Source: CAVYWD01 sp963772225 | GTDB taxonomy: Bacteria > Myxococcota > Myxococcia > Myxococcales > UBA5297 | Assembly (NCBI GenBank): GCA_963772225.1 | Contig: CAVYWD010000002.1 | Coordinates: 1,240,001-1,304,000, forward strand | Direction: 5' to 3' | Length of the DNA stretch: 64,000 nt | In this document: piece by piece, positions 26,910-34,331 of the stretch | Layout of the letters: the number at the start of each line of letters is the position of its first letter | How positions within the stretch are numbered: the first letter of the stretch is position 1 | Program-made: the position numbers and the translations under genes | The notes under the pieces: generated by a model | Told to the model about the DNA's origin: nothing | Seen by the model: only the letters and a program-made list of their open reading frames with translations | Databases searched by the model: none

Positions 26910-27590
26910 TCAGCTCCGCCCGCCCAGCGAGACTCGGCCGAGGTCGCGCGGGAACCGGCCGACCTCGCGGAACGCCTCGGCGCGCCGGAACTGCAGCAGG
27001 TGTCCGCCGTGGAAGCGCACCATCCTCGCGCGGAAGTGGCGCGCGAGGCGCTCGGCGTGTGACGCGGGTATGAGCCGGTCTGCGTCGCCGGCCACGACGA
27101 GGACGCGGCCCGAAGGGACGAGGCTCGGGTTCACGATGCGCGTCGCGGCCTCGAGCGCCTAGCGCTGCTGCAGCGCGCTGGGGCCGCGCCGAGCTGCCCC
27201 TGCTCCAGCGCGAAGTCGGCCACCGACGCGAGCGGGATGATTGGCACCGCGAACGCGAGCCTCGGCTCCACGGTCGCCAAGAGGGAGGTCGAGTACCCGC
27301 CCAAGCTCATGCCCATCGCACCGACGCTCGGGCGCCGCGCGCGAGCAGGAAGCCGACCTGGCCGCGGAGGTCGACGGCCTTCCGGAATCCCTCGTTCGTG
27401 AACCGCGGATCGGCGCCGGGGAAAGGCGGGGCGCCGCGCCGGTCGACCCTGGCGCGCAGCCCGTGGAACGGGAGCAAGGCCAGCGCGAGGTCGTAGCGAC
27501 GCGCGAGCCACCGCAGGGGCCAGGCGCGCTCCTCGAGCGACCAGCGCCCGCCCAGGTAGCCATGGACGACGACGATGGGCGGGGCCGCGG
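26910..27590 (-). pseudogene. Alpha/beta hydrolase broken by frameshifts
   Basis: Three blocks in different frames form one alpha/beta hydrolase in order: PPIVVVHGYLGGRWSLEERAW with WLARRYDLALALLPFHGLR (to about 27340); VGAMGMSLGGYSTSLLATVE with the nucleophile elbow GMSLGG (about 27330-27160); and VLVVAGDADRLIPASHAERL with MVRFHGGHLLQF, holding the acid and His (27134-26910). The shifts lie near 27330 and 27160. The 5' end abuts an IS91 transposase fragment on the other strand. Catalytic residues are all still present, so decay may be recent or partly an assembly artefact. Confidence 0.75.
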
Positions 27591-27596
27591 CGCTAG

Positions 27597-27880
27597 GAAG
27601 AGCAGGTTGTCCGCGAGAGCCTCGAGTCCTTCCTGGCCGACCTGCGTGAGGAGGGCCGCGGCCTGCCGCGGTTCGTGGAGAAGGAGCTGCGCGGTTACTT
27701 GTCCAGCGGAATCCTCGGCGGTTCGCCCGGTGCGTGTGCCAGGCCTGTGGCGACGAGATCCTGGTGGCGTTCTCGTGCAAGGGCCTAAGGCTTCTGCCCA
27801 TCGTGCTGCGCGCGGAGGATGAGCGACACCGCGGCGCACCTGGTGGATCCCGCCCTCGCAGAGAGAGCTACGACCCCAGT
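27597..27880 (+). pseudogene. IS91-family transposase, N-terminal fragment
   Basis: The plus strand carries the N-terminal zinc-binding region of an IS91-type transposase: QVVRESLESFLADLREEGRG, LPRFVEKELRGYLSSGIL, then after a frameshift FARCVCQACGDEILVAFSCKG, and after another shift GFCPSCCARRMSDTAAHLVD. The paired CxxC motifs and ARRM are diagnostic. Similarity stops at about 27880, so most of the transposase, including the tyrosine motif, is gone. It lies at the boundary of the broken hydrolase. Confidence 0.8.
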
Positions 27881-27928
27881 GCGGTCCGTTCGGGAGTCGA
27901 CCCCTCGATGGCGTCCTGACAGAACCTC

Positions 27929-29179
27929 TCAAAACTGCGTGATGAACTTCCAGGCCTCCGGGGCGTCCCAGCTCGTCGATTGCCCGGGATCATTCGGCTC
28001 CCAACCGTGCGGGCCATTGAAGACGCAGTACTCGGTCGGGTGGCCCGCCGAGCAGTTCTTGTAGATCGTGCACCTGTGCTGCTCGCCCGCGCCGGGGAAG
28101 GTCGTGGCCGAGGGCTCTGGCGTGCAACCGTTGACGGCAGCGAACTGCGCTTGCTTCATTTCACCGGTCATGGGGTTGGTGGGCGACATGCCGTTCGCGT
28201 CCTGGCTCGCCTGCGACGCATAGTAGGCGATGGGCTTGGTCAGCGTAGCGGGACAGGAGCCGGTGAGGTCCGCCCCGGAGAAGAAGGCGACGGCCCGAAA
28301 CACGTCTGCCCGGGTGCATGCCAAGGCCATCGACATGCCAGCTCCGAAGCTGAAGCCGGTGGCGAAGATCCGCGTCTCGTCAATACAGAGGTCGCCCTCG
28401 AGCTGGGCGAGGATCTTGTCTGTGAGATCCACGTCCGAATTGCTCCACGCCCCCTGCCCATTCGCAGCGTCGGGCGCAGCAAAGATGGTGTTCTTGCTGT
28501 CCAGGGTGGACATCGTGAAATAGTTCCTGTCAGCGACGGACTGAGCCGACGACCCGGATTCGGCAAAGGCGAATACCAATCGATACGGGTGGCTGCTATC
28601 GTAGCCGTCGGGCACGCGCAGAATATACTTCCTCGAATCGTTATTGAACGGAATGGTGATGGTTCCATTCTGAAGCGTGCGCGACTTTCCGCATCCCGCG
28701 CTCTGCTCCGCGCCGCCCCCGTCCACGCTGGGGAGGCCGCCACCGTCGGCGCTGGGGAGGCCGCCGCCATCGGCGCTCCCGCCACCGTCGGCGCTCCCGC
28801 CACCGCCCGCATCGCCCCCGCCTCCCGCCCCTCCGCCGTCGACTGGCGTGACGGGGAAGCCACCCTCTTCACCTCCGTCGCTCCCGGAGAAGCGGGCGAC
28901 GAGCCTCTTCTGCCCGTCGACGACCACGTCAAGCGGGGTCGAGCTGCCACTGGCCGAGCCGCTCCAGCCGAGGAACGTCTCTCCGCTCGCAGGGACGGCG
29001 GCGACTCGCACGGTGGTGCCGGCGGTGAAGTGGTGCGTCCCCGGCGAGGGGTTCGTCGTTCCGCGTCCTTCGACCAAAATGTCCAGCTGTGCGACCGCGC
29101 CTTCACAGGCCGGAAACGACAAGATGACCACGGCGGTGAACCACCACCGTAGTCGAACACCCGATCGCGAACACATCAT
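27929..29179 (-). CDS. PHB-depolymerase/feruloyl-esterase-like lipoprotein
   Basis: Secreted esterase of 416 residues. The signal ends in lipobox FPAC (Cys25). A bacterial repeat domain (InlB B-repeat-like: GTTNPSPGTHHFTAGTTVRV to LVARF) covers about residues 30-97. A linker of GGGSADGGG units runs to about 165. The catalytic domain has ATGFSFGAGMS with nucleophile Ser277, and NGPHGWEP with the probable catalytic His. The fold resembles LpqC/esterase PHB depolymerases and feruloyl esterases (LPxx-like VFAFAESGSS oxyanion region). Start is at the double ATG 29179/29176 after GAGGTG. Probable role: cleavage of ester links in plant cell-wall or storage polymers. Confidence 0.88.
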   Translation of the reverse strand: MMCSRSGVRLRWWFTAVVILSFPACEGAVAQLDILVEGRGTTNPSPGTHHFTAGTTVRVAAVPASGETFLGWSGSASGSSTPLDVVVDGQKRLVARFSGSDGGEEGGFPVTPVDGGGAGGGGDAGGGGSADGGGSADGGGLPSADGGGLPSVDGGGAEQSAGCGKSRTLQNGTITIPFNNDSRKYILRVPDGYDSSHPYRLVFAFAESGSSAQSVADRNYFTMSTLDSKNTIFAAPDAANGQGAWSNSDVDLTDKILAQLEGDLCIDETRIFATGFSFGAGMSMALACTRADVFRAVAFFSGADLTGSCPATLTKPIAYYASQASQDANGMSPTNPMTGEMKQAQFAAVNGCTPEPSATTFPGAGEQHRCTIYKNCSAGHPTEYCVFNGPHGWEPNDPGQSTSWDAPEAWKFITQF

Positions 29180-29446
29180 GACACCTCGTCCCGATAAGGA
29201 GAGATGGCCGCCTTCGTCCGGGTCAGTCGCGAAAAAAGGGTCGACCCGAAGCACTTGACCGAAGGCATTCAAACATCATGCGCGGTCCTTCTTCGACCGC
29301 GTCTTCAGTCGGGATGGCGGGGGGGCGCCCAAAATCTCAGTATCTGAAGCTCTTGGGGACGCGCCAGCTCTCCGCTCGGGAACAACGCCGTGAGCCTTCG
29401 CCTTCAACCTTTGACCCTCGCGGGCGGGCGCGGCGCCCCGGCCCGC

Positions 29447-30706
29447 TCACCCGCGGCGCGCCTGCAAGAAGCCGCCGAACTCCGACGGCGCGTCCACCGC
29501 CGCGAAGGAGCCGCGTCGGCGCAGGCCCAGCGCCAGCAGGAACAGCAGCGCCGCCGCCGCCGCGGGCACGGCGCGCAGCCCCACCCGGTCGCCCAGCCAC
29601 CCCTGGACGACGAGCCCCAGCGAGTAGCCGCCGCTCAGGGTGACGCTGTAGAGGCTGCTCATCCGCGCTTGGATCTCCCGGGAGACCCGGCCGACGCAGG
29701 TCGTGCTGAGGGCCGTCAACATCCAAAGATAGACGCCGCCCAGCGCGATGAGCACACAGAAGGCGGCCTCATAGGACGGCGCGAGCCAATAAGCAACGGC
29801 GATGGGCCCCAAAGCGATGAAGGCGCGCCGCAAAAGCGCCTGCACCCCCAGCCGGCCGGCGATGGCGTTGGCGGTGAACGCCGCGACGAGCGCCCCGACG
29901 CCCTGCCCCACCGCGAGCAGCGAGGCCGCCGCCGCCCCCTTCCCGAAGACCTTGATGGCGTACGCCGGCATGAGACCGATGAACGGCGCGACCAGCACCG
30001 TCGCGGCCAGGACGAGCCCGAGCGCCAGCCGGATTCCCGGGTCCTTGCGCGCGACGGCGAACCCGCGGGCGATGCCCTCGGCGAGCCCTCCTTGCGCCTC
30101 GAGCCTCGCGCGCGGCTCCCGGGGCGCCCAAAGGAGCGCCAGGAGCACGCCCAAGTAGCTCAGCGAATTGACGATGAACGCGGCCTTGATCCCGCCCCAG
30201 GCTAGGACCAGGGCGGTGAGCATGGGCCCGACGGTGCGCGCCAGGTTGAACTGCGCGGAGGAGAGGCTGACCGAGCTCAGGAGGTCCTCCGGCGCGACGA
30301 TCTCCGAGAGCAGGGCGTTGAAGGCCGGGAGGGCCAGCGCGCTGGCGCAGCCGGAGACGAGCACCAGCGCGGCGATGGCCCCAAGCGGCAGGGCCCCCGC
30401 GAAGGCGAGCGCCGAAAGGCCCGCGGCCGAGAGCATCTGCACCAGGGTGAGGAGCGACACGAAGCGCGCGCGGTCCAGCCGGTCGGCCAGCGCGCCGCCC
30501 AAAGGGCCGAGCACCACTGCGGGCGCGTAGGTGAGGGCGGCCATGGTGCCCGTCCAGCCCGCCTTGCCGGTCGCCTCGGTGACGTAGACGCCGATGGCGA
30601 TGGACTGGACCCAGGTGCCGAGGTTGGAGACGAACGCGCCGAGCCAGATGCGGACGTAGGCAGGGTAGCGGAAGGCGCGCAGAGACTCGAAGCGGGTCAG
30701 AGACAC
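29447..30706 (-). CDS. MFS transporter, EntS/MFS_3-like exporter
   Basis: Inner-membrane major facilitator of 419 residues with about 12 hydrophobic segments. The family hallmark of helix 1 is clear (RYPAYVRIWLGAFVSNLGTWVQSIAIGVYV). The A-motif-like loop GGALADRLDRARFV follows helix 2. The central loop is short. GTG at 30706 is chosen because everything upstream of it runs through a REP-like repeat. Relatives export siderophores or hydrophobic compounds; the substrate is unknown. The Lys/Arg-free C-terminus ends soon after helix 12. Confidence 0.9.
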   Translation of the reverse strand: MSLTRFESLRAFRYPAYVRIWLGAFVSNLGTWVQSIAIGVYVTEATGKAGWTGTMAALTYAPAVVLGPLGGALADRLDRARFVSLLTLVQMLSAAGLSALAFAGALPLGAIAALVLVSGCASALALPAFNALLSEIVAPEDLLSSVSLSSAQFNLARTVGPMLTALVLAWGGIKAAFIVNSLSYLGVLLALLWAPREPRARLEAQGGLAEGIARGFAVARKDPGIRLALGLVLAATVLVAPFIGLMPAYAIKVFGKGAAAASLLAVGQGVGALVAAFTANAIAGRLGVQALLRRAFIALGPIAVAYWLAPSYEAAFCVLIALGGVYLWMLTALSTTCVGRVSREIQARMSSLYSVTLSGGYSLGLVVQGWLGDRVGLRAVPAAAAALLFLLALGLRRRGSFAAVDAPSEFGGFLQARRG

Positions 30707-30777
30707 CGCGGGGTTGTAGCGCTTTCCGGGCTCGGGGCACAAACCGCGAGCGAGAGCTTGTGACGAAAGTCGGGGCT

Positions 30778-30810
30778 CCTCACCCCCCAACCGCTCGCGG
30801 GGAGGGGGGG
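30778..30810 (+). repeat. GC-rich dyad repeat (REP-like), copy 3 (shortened)
   Basis: CCTCACCCCCCAACC, then CGCTCGCGGGGAGGGGG. It lacks seven bases of the left dyad arm found in the other two copies. The flank GGGCATATTCGCCACG matches copy 1. Confidence 0.75.
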
Positions 30811-30917
30811 TCGGGCATATTCGCCACGCGCTCTCGAGATGCGCCCGGGCAGCGCTCACCACCGCCATCGGAGATGCCGGTCATGGTGCTGCGGAGGGTG
30901 GCCTATCGCGTGCTCGA

Positions 30918-30980
30918 AGAAGACCGGACGTCACGGGGCCGCGTCCGCCCGGCTGCGGTCGAGGATCGGCGCCTGCGCGA
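30918..30980 (+). repeat. 63-bp exact direct repeat, left copy
   Basis: Sixty-three bases beginning AGAAGACCGGACG and ending GCGCCTGCGCGA are identical to 34269-34331, where they form the 3' end of the hybrid kinase gene. Here they are an orphan fragment (kinase last 17 codons plus downstream bases). The copies are 3,351 bp apart and in the same orientation. Confidence 0.95.
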
Positions 30981-31014
30981 CGACAGATCCGCCTGCTGCC
31001 TAAGTCATCGCTCC

Positions 31015-31152
31015 GAAATATCTGCTCCATCTCAACGTCCGATCCATCCCGGCTGGCGTCGTTGCTCGTCGGTTACATGCCCTCTGGCATGCGCCCTCCT
31101 CGCGCCTCGCCATCCGGGCGCCTCGGACGTTGAGATCTGGAGCATCTATTTC
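31015..31152. repeat. 138-bp element with long imperfect inverted repeats (MITE-like or hairpin)
   Basis: The left arm 31015-31058 (GAAATA..GCTCCA..TCTCAACGTCCGA) pairs with the right arm 31108-31152 over most of its length. At the centre a second perfect hairpin, CATGCC-CTCT-GGCATG, sits at 31077-31092. It starts 17 bp beyond the stop of the cysteine peptidase gene on the minus strand. It could be a miniature mobile element or a strong transcript-end hairpin (no T-tract seen). Confidence 0.75.
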
Positions 31153-31168
31153 TGCGCGATTCCTAGGG

Positions 31169-32035
31169 TCAGCGGCCGGAGTCGCGAGCAGCGTCGAGGA
31201 TGCCCCAGAAGCCCTGGGCTGCGGAGCTGCTCACGGTGGCGCTGATGCGCGCAAAGGCCGCTCGCAAGGCCGCCCCGTCCGTGGAGTCGGGCAGCTCGAT
31301 CGAAGACGCTTTGCGTTGAACGCCATCGGCTCCAGTGACGCTGCGGTCGTCGTTCGGCGCCATGCTGATGAGCACGCGGTCCAGCCCGGTGGGGACGCCT
31401 CCGACTTGGAGGTTCTGCCACCTTTCCATGAACTCCGAAGCTTTCATCGTTATCGACCGACCGCGCGCCGGATCGGAGAACGTGACGCTGTCGATCTTGC
31501 CGGCGCCATCGCGCTGGTAGCCGGTGGCGACCATGTAGTGGAGGCTCATGTCCGTATTGCTGCCGGGCTTCATGAGGACGATCGGGGGAGCGCCCTGGTC
31601 GATCATCTTCGCCATGTCATCGAGGGATGCCTCGTTCTTGAGGCTCGCGCGCATGCCCTTTCCCCTCGCGTAGTCGAGAATATTGTCCGGAGCGGTGAAG
31701 GTGTCGCCCTTGCGGATGGACTTATCAATTTCCTCGCGCGTCTGCCCAGGGACTCCCCAGTGCGAGAGCACCGCTGCCAGGCTCGTGGTCCCGCAGCCGT
31801 TGGTCTGTCCCTGGGACTCGATGGGAACGTCGACCTTGCGGGATGGCTGACATCGCTGCTCGGGGTTGATGCAGGGGCTCGTCTTGCGCTCTGGCAGCGG
31901 TGGAACAAACTCGTCGGCGCCCGTGCCCTTGGTCGTACCTTTGCGCGCGGCCTCGGCCTTGGGCGGCGGCGCCGGCGGGGGAGTTTCTTTGGCAGCCTCG
32001 CAAGTGTTGGGTCCAACTCCGAGACATTCCGCCAT
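31169..32035 (-). CDS. C39-like papain-fold cysteine peptidase
   Basis: A 288-residue protein with an N-terminal Pro/Lys-rich region (residues 1-65, containing PPPAPPPK) and a C39-type peptidase domain. The catalytic Cys81 is in GQTNGCGTTSLAAVL, preceded by the oxyanion Gln. His166 is in SLHYMVATGY and Asp188 in FSDPARG. No Sec signal or membrane segment is visible, which is unusual: exported by another route, or a cytosolic effector. GGAGG precedes the ATG at 32035 and fixes the start. It is divergent from the aspartate kinase and lies between the 63-bp direct repeats. Target unknown. Confidence 0.8.
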   Translation of the reverse strand: MAECLGVGPNTCEAAKETPPPAPPPKAEAARKGTTKGTGADEFVPPLPERKTSPCINPEQRCQPSRKVDVPIESQGQTNGCGTTSLAAVLSHWGVPGQTREEIDKSIRKGDTFTAPDNILDYARGKGMRASLKNEASLDDMAKMIDQGAPPIVLMKPGSNTDMSLHYMVATGYQRDGAGKIDSVTFSDPARGRSITMKASEFMERWQNLQVGGVPTGLDRVLISMAPNDDRSVTGADGVQRKASSIELPDSTDGAALRAAFARISATVSSSAAQGFWGILDAARDSGR

Positions 32036-32277
32036 GATCGACCTCCAGTTCTTTCCCTTCCTTATCGCCGGCGGCCATCGCGATGTTGCGTAGAGGCCAG
32101 GCGCCTCAGCAGCCGAGATGCTCCATCTACGAAGGCGCACCGGCGTTCGCGGAGCAGCTTGCCGCCCCGAGATGAATGAGACCGCTGGGCGAGCGGGCCC
32201 CGCCGGCCTGCCCAGACGAGCCTCGGGGTGCGAGAATCGCGGATGCGGCCGCTGCGAGACCGCGGTGGAGCTCGCCC

Positions 32278-33507
32278 GTGTCGATCGTCGTGCAGAAGTA
32301 CGGCGGCAGCTCGGTCGCCGACGTGCAGAAGATCCAGAGAGTGGCCGACCGGATCGCGGCCGCGAAGGCCTCGGGCAAGGACGTGGTCGTGGTCGTCTCC
32401 GCCATGGGCGACACGACCGACGACCTGCTCTCGCTGGCCAAGCAGGTTTGCGAGAGCCCGACCCACCGCGAGCTGGACATGCTGCTCTCCGCCGGCGAGC
32501 GGATTGCGATGGCGCTCGTCTCGATGGCGCTGAACGCCCGCGGGGTGCCCGCGCTGAGCTTCACCGGCTCCCAGTCCGGGATCGTCACGAACGACGCCCA
32601 CACCAACGCGCGGATCGTCGAAGTGCGCCCGTTCCGCGTCCAAGACGAGCTGGCCCGCGGCAAGGTGGTGATCGTCGCCGGCTACCAGGGCGTCTCCTAC
32701 AAGCGGGAGGTGACGACCCTCGGCCGCGGCGGGTCCGACACGACGGCCGTCGCGCTCGCGGCGGCCCTCGGCGCCGACTGCGAGATCTACAGCGACGTGG
32801 ACGGCGTCTACACGGCCGACCCGCGAACGGTTCCCCAGGCGCGGCGCCTGGCCGAGGTCTCCTACGAGGAGATGCAGGAGCTGGCCGAGTCCGGGGCCAA
32901 GGTCCTGAACGCACAGGCTGTCGAGTTCGCGAAGGAGCGCGGGATCGCGATCTACGCCCGGGCGACGCGCGGCGGCGGCGAGACCGTCGTGCGCCGTTTT
33001 CCGCCGAGGATGCCAGGGCGTGTCGTCGGCGTCGCCAGCGAGTCGGGACTGGTGGCGGTCACCACGGCCGAAGGCGACGGCCTCGGCCTCACGCTGGACC
33101 TGCTCGCCTCGCTCGACGAAAGGCAGGTCGCGGGCAAGCAGCTCCTGTTCCAGGGCTGGCCGGGGCGCGGCGCGGCCGGGTCCCTGGTGCTCTCGCTCGA
33201 GAACCTCCACGACTACCCCGCGCTGCGGCGGGAGCTGGCGCGCCGCTTCGGAGATCGGGTGCAGCTGCGCGAGGGCGTCGGCGCGGTCTCGGCCATCGGG
33301 GCGGGGATCAACGCCAGCTTCGCCAACCTCCGCCGCGCCTGCGAGGTCGTCGGGGGACTCGGCGCGCCGATCCTGGGGCTCTCGACCTCCGGGTTCCGGA
33401 TCAGCCTGCTCCTCGAGGAGAGCGCGCTGCAGGGCGCGGTGCTCGCGCTGCACGAGGCGCTCGTCTCCGAGGGCGAGCCGGTCGAGCACGGCGGCTTTTC
33501 TCCGTGA
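32278..33507 (+). CDS. lysC: Aspartate kinase
   Basis: First enzyme of the Lys/Thr/Met pathway, 409 residues, the usual length for a monofunctional kinase with two ACT domains. Visible motifs: VQKYGGSSVADVQKI, VVVVSAMGDTTDDLL, LSAGERIAMALVSMAL, GGSDTTAVALAAAL, EIYSDVDGVYTADPR. The C-terminal regulatory region from about residue 260 has the ACT pattern (VGAVSAIGAGINASFANL). Start is GTG at 32278 with GGAG 8 nt upstream; the open frame upstream is arginine-rich shadow. No other genes of the pathway are adjacent. Confidence 0.95.
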   Translation: MSIVVQKYGGSSVADVQKIQRVADRIAAAKASGKDVVVVVSAMGDTTDDLLSLAKQVCESPTHRELDMLLSAGERIAMALVSMALNARGVPALSFTGSQSGIVTNDAHTNARIVEVRPFRVQDELARGKVVIVAGYQGVSYKREVTTLGRGGSDTTAVALAAALGADCEIYSDVDGVYTADPRTVPQARRLAEVSYEEMQELAESGAKVLNAQAVEFAKERGIAIYARATRGGGETVVRRFPPRMPGRVVGVASESGLVAVTTAEGDGLGLTLDLLASLDERQVAGKQLLFQGWPGRGAAGSLVLSLENLHDYPALRRELARRFGDRVQLREGVGAVSAIGAGINASFANLRRACEVVGGLGAPILGLSTSGFRISLLLEESALQGAVLALHEALVSEGEPVEHGGFSP

Positions 33508-34268
33508 TTGGCCGCTCCTCGGCTCGCGCTCCGGCGGGAGATGAGCGGAGGCTCCCCGAGGAAGCCGACGCATCGTCGCGATGCCCGGTCCCTCGTCGCC
33601 GCCCACCGCGACCCGCCTCGCCGCCGTGCATCGACCTCGACGTCATCGATCGTGACGACGGCGCAAAAGACTCTTCATGCAGGAGGGCGTGGAGGGTGAG
33701 GTCGTGGCCGAGAGCGACCGGCTGATCGCTGCGGCGCGGATGCGAGTCGAGGGAAAGGCGGCCCTGCGACGCAAGCGCCGCCGCGGTCAGCCGCCGTACC
33801 GAGCGGCGACGACGTTGGCCTGCACCCGCTCTCGGTCTGAGAGGAAGAAGGGTTTTCCGGGTCACTCGCCCGGCACGGCCCGTGGCAGCGCGCCCGTCTC
33901 GCTGCGCCACCGCGCTGTGCGCGGTCGCGCCCCGCCGGCGCTCGCCGGGCCCAGCCCCGCGAGCCCGCGACGCGGCAAATCGCTCGCCAGCCAGAGACAG
34001 CCTCGCGCACAGGAGAGGGCCGAAGGCCCGCGTGACGGCTTTGCGCCAAGGGCGAATGAGCGGCCTTCTCGCGTGATGATCCGAGGTCCGGCCGGCTTCG
34101 GCTGCCGAGATTCCTGCACTCTTTGGCGCCCGTGCTCCCGCCCCACGAATCGCGGCAACCCGCGCAACAGTGGCCGATCGCGTGCTCGACCGACCTGGCA
34201 GCGAGGGGCGGCTGCGCTCCTCGGAGGGATGGCCGGGTCGCCAGGGTACGAGGAAGAGCCGTAGGCGC
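33508..34268. other. 760-bp stretch without a recognisable gene
   Basis: Open readings cross this stretch on both strands, but all are Arg/Pro/Ser-rich, lack ribosome binding sites and show no motif. It may contain old, fully decayed sequence. The right end abuts the 63-bp repeat. Confidence 0.55.
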
Positions 34269-34331
34269 AGAAGACCGGACGTCACGGGGCCGCGTCCGCC
34301 CGGCTGCGGTCGAGGATCGGCGCCTGCGCGA
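34269..34331 (+). repeat. 63-bp exact direct repeat, right copy (3' end of hybrid kinase)
   Basis: Identical to 30918-30980. It covers the stop codon and last 16 codons of the hybrid kinase plus 13 bases beyond. This copy is the functional, gene-associated one. Confidence 0.95.

Noticed and set aside
33508..34268. Possible gene fragments in the 760-bp gap after the aspartokinase
   Set aside because: All frames have shadow composition and no recognisable motif.
30918..34331. Calling the region between 63-bp repeats a mobile element outright
   Set aside because: No integrase, transposase or other mobility gene lies inside; the repeats alone support only a hypothesis.
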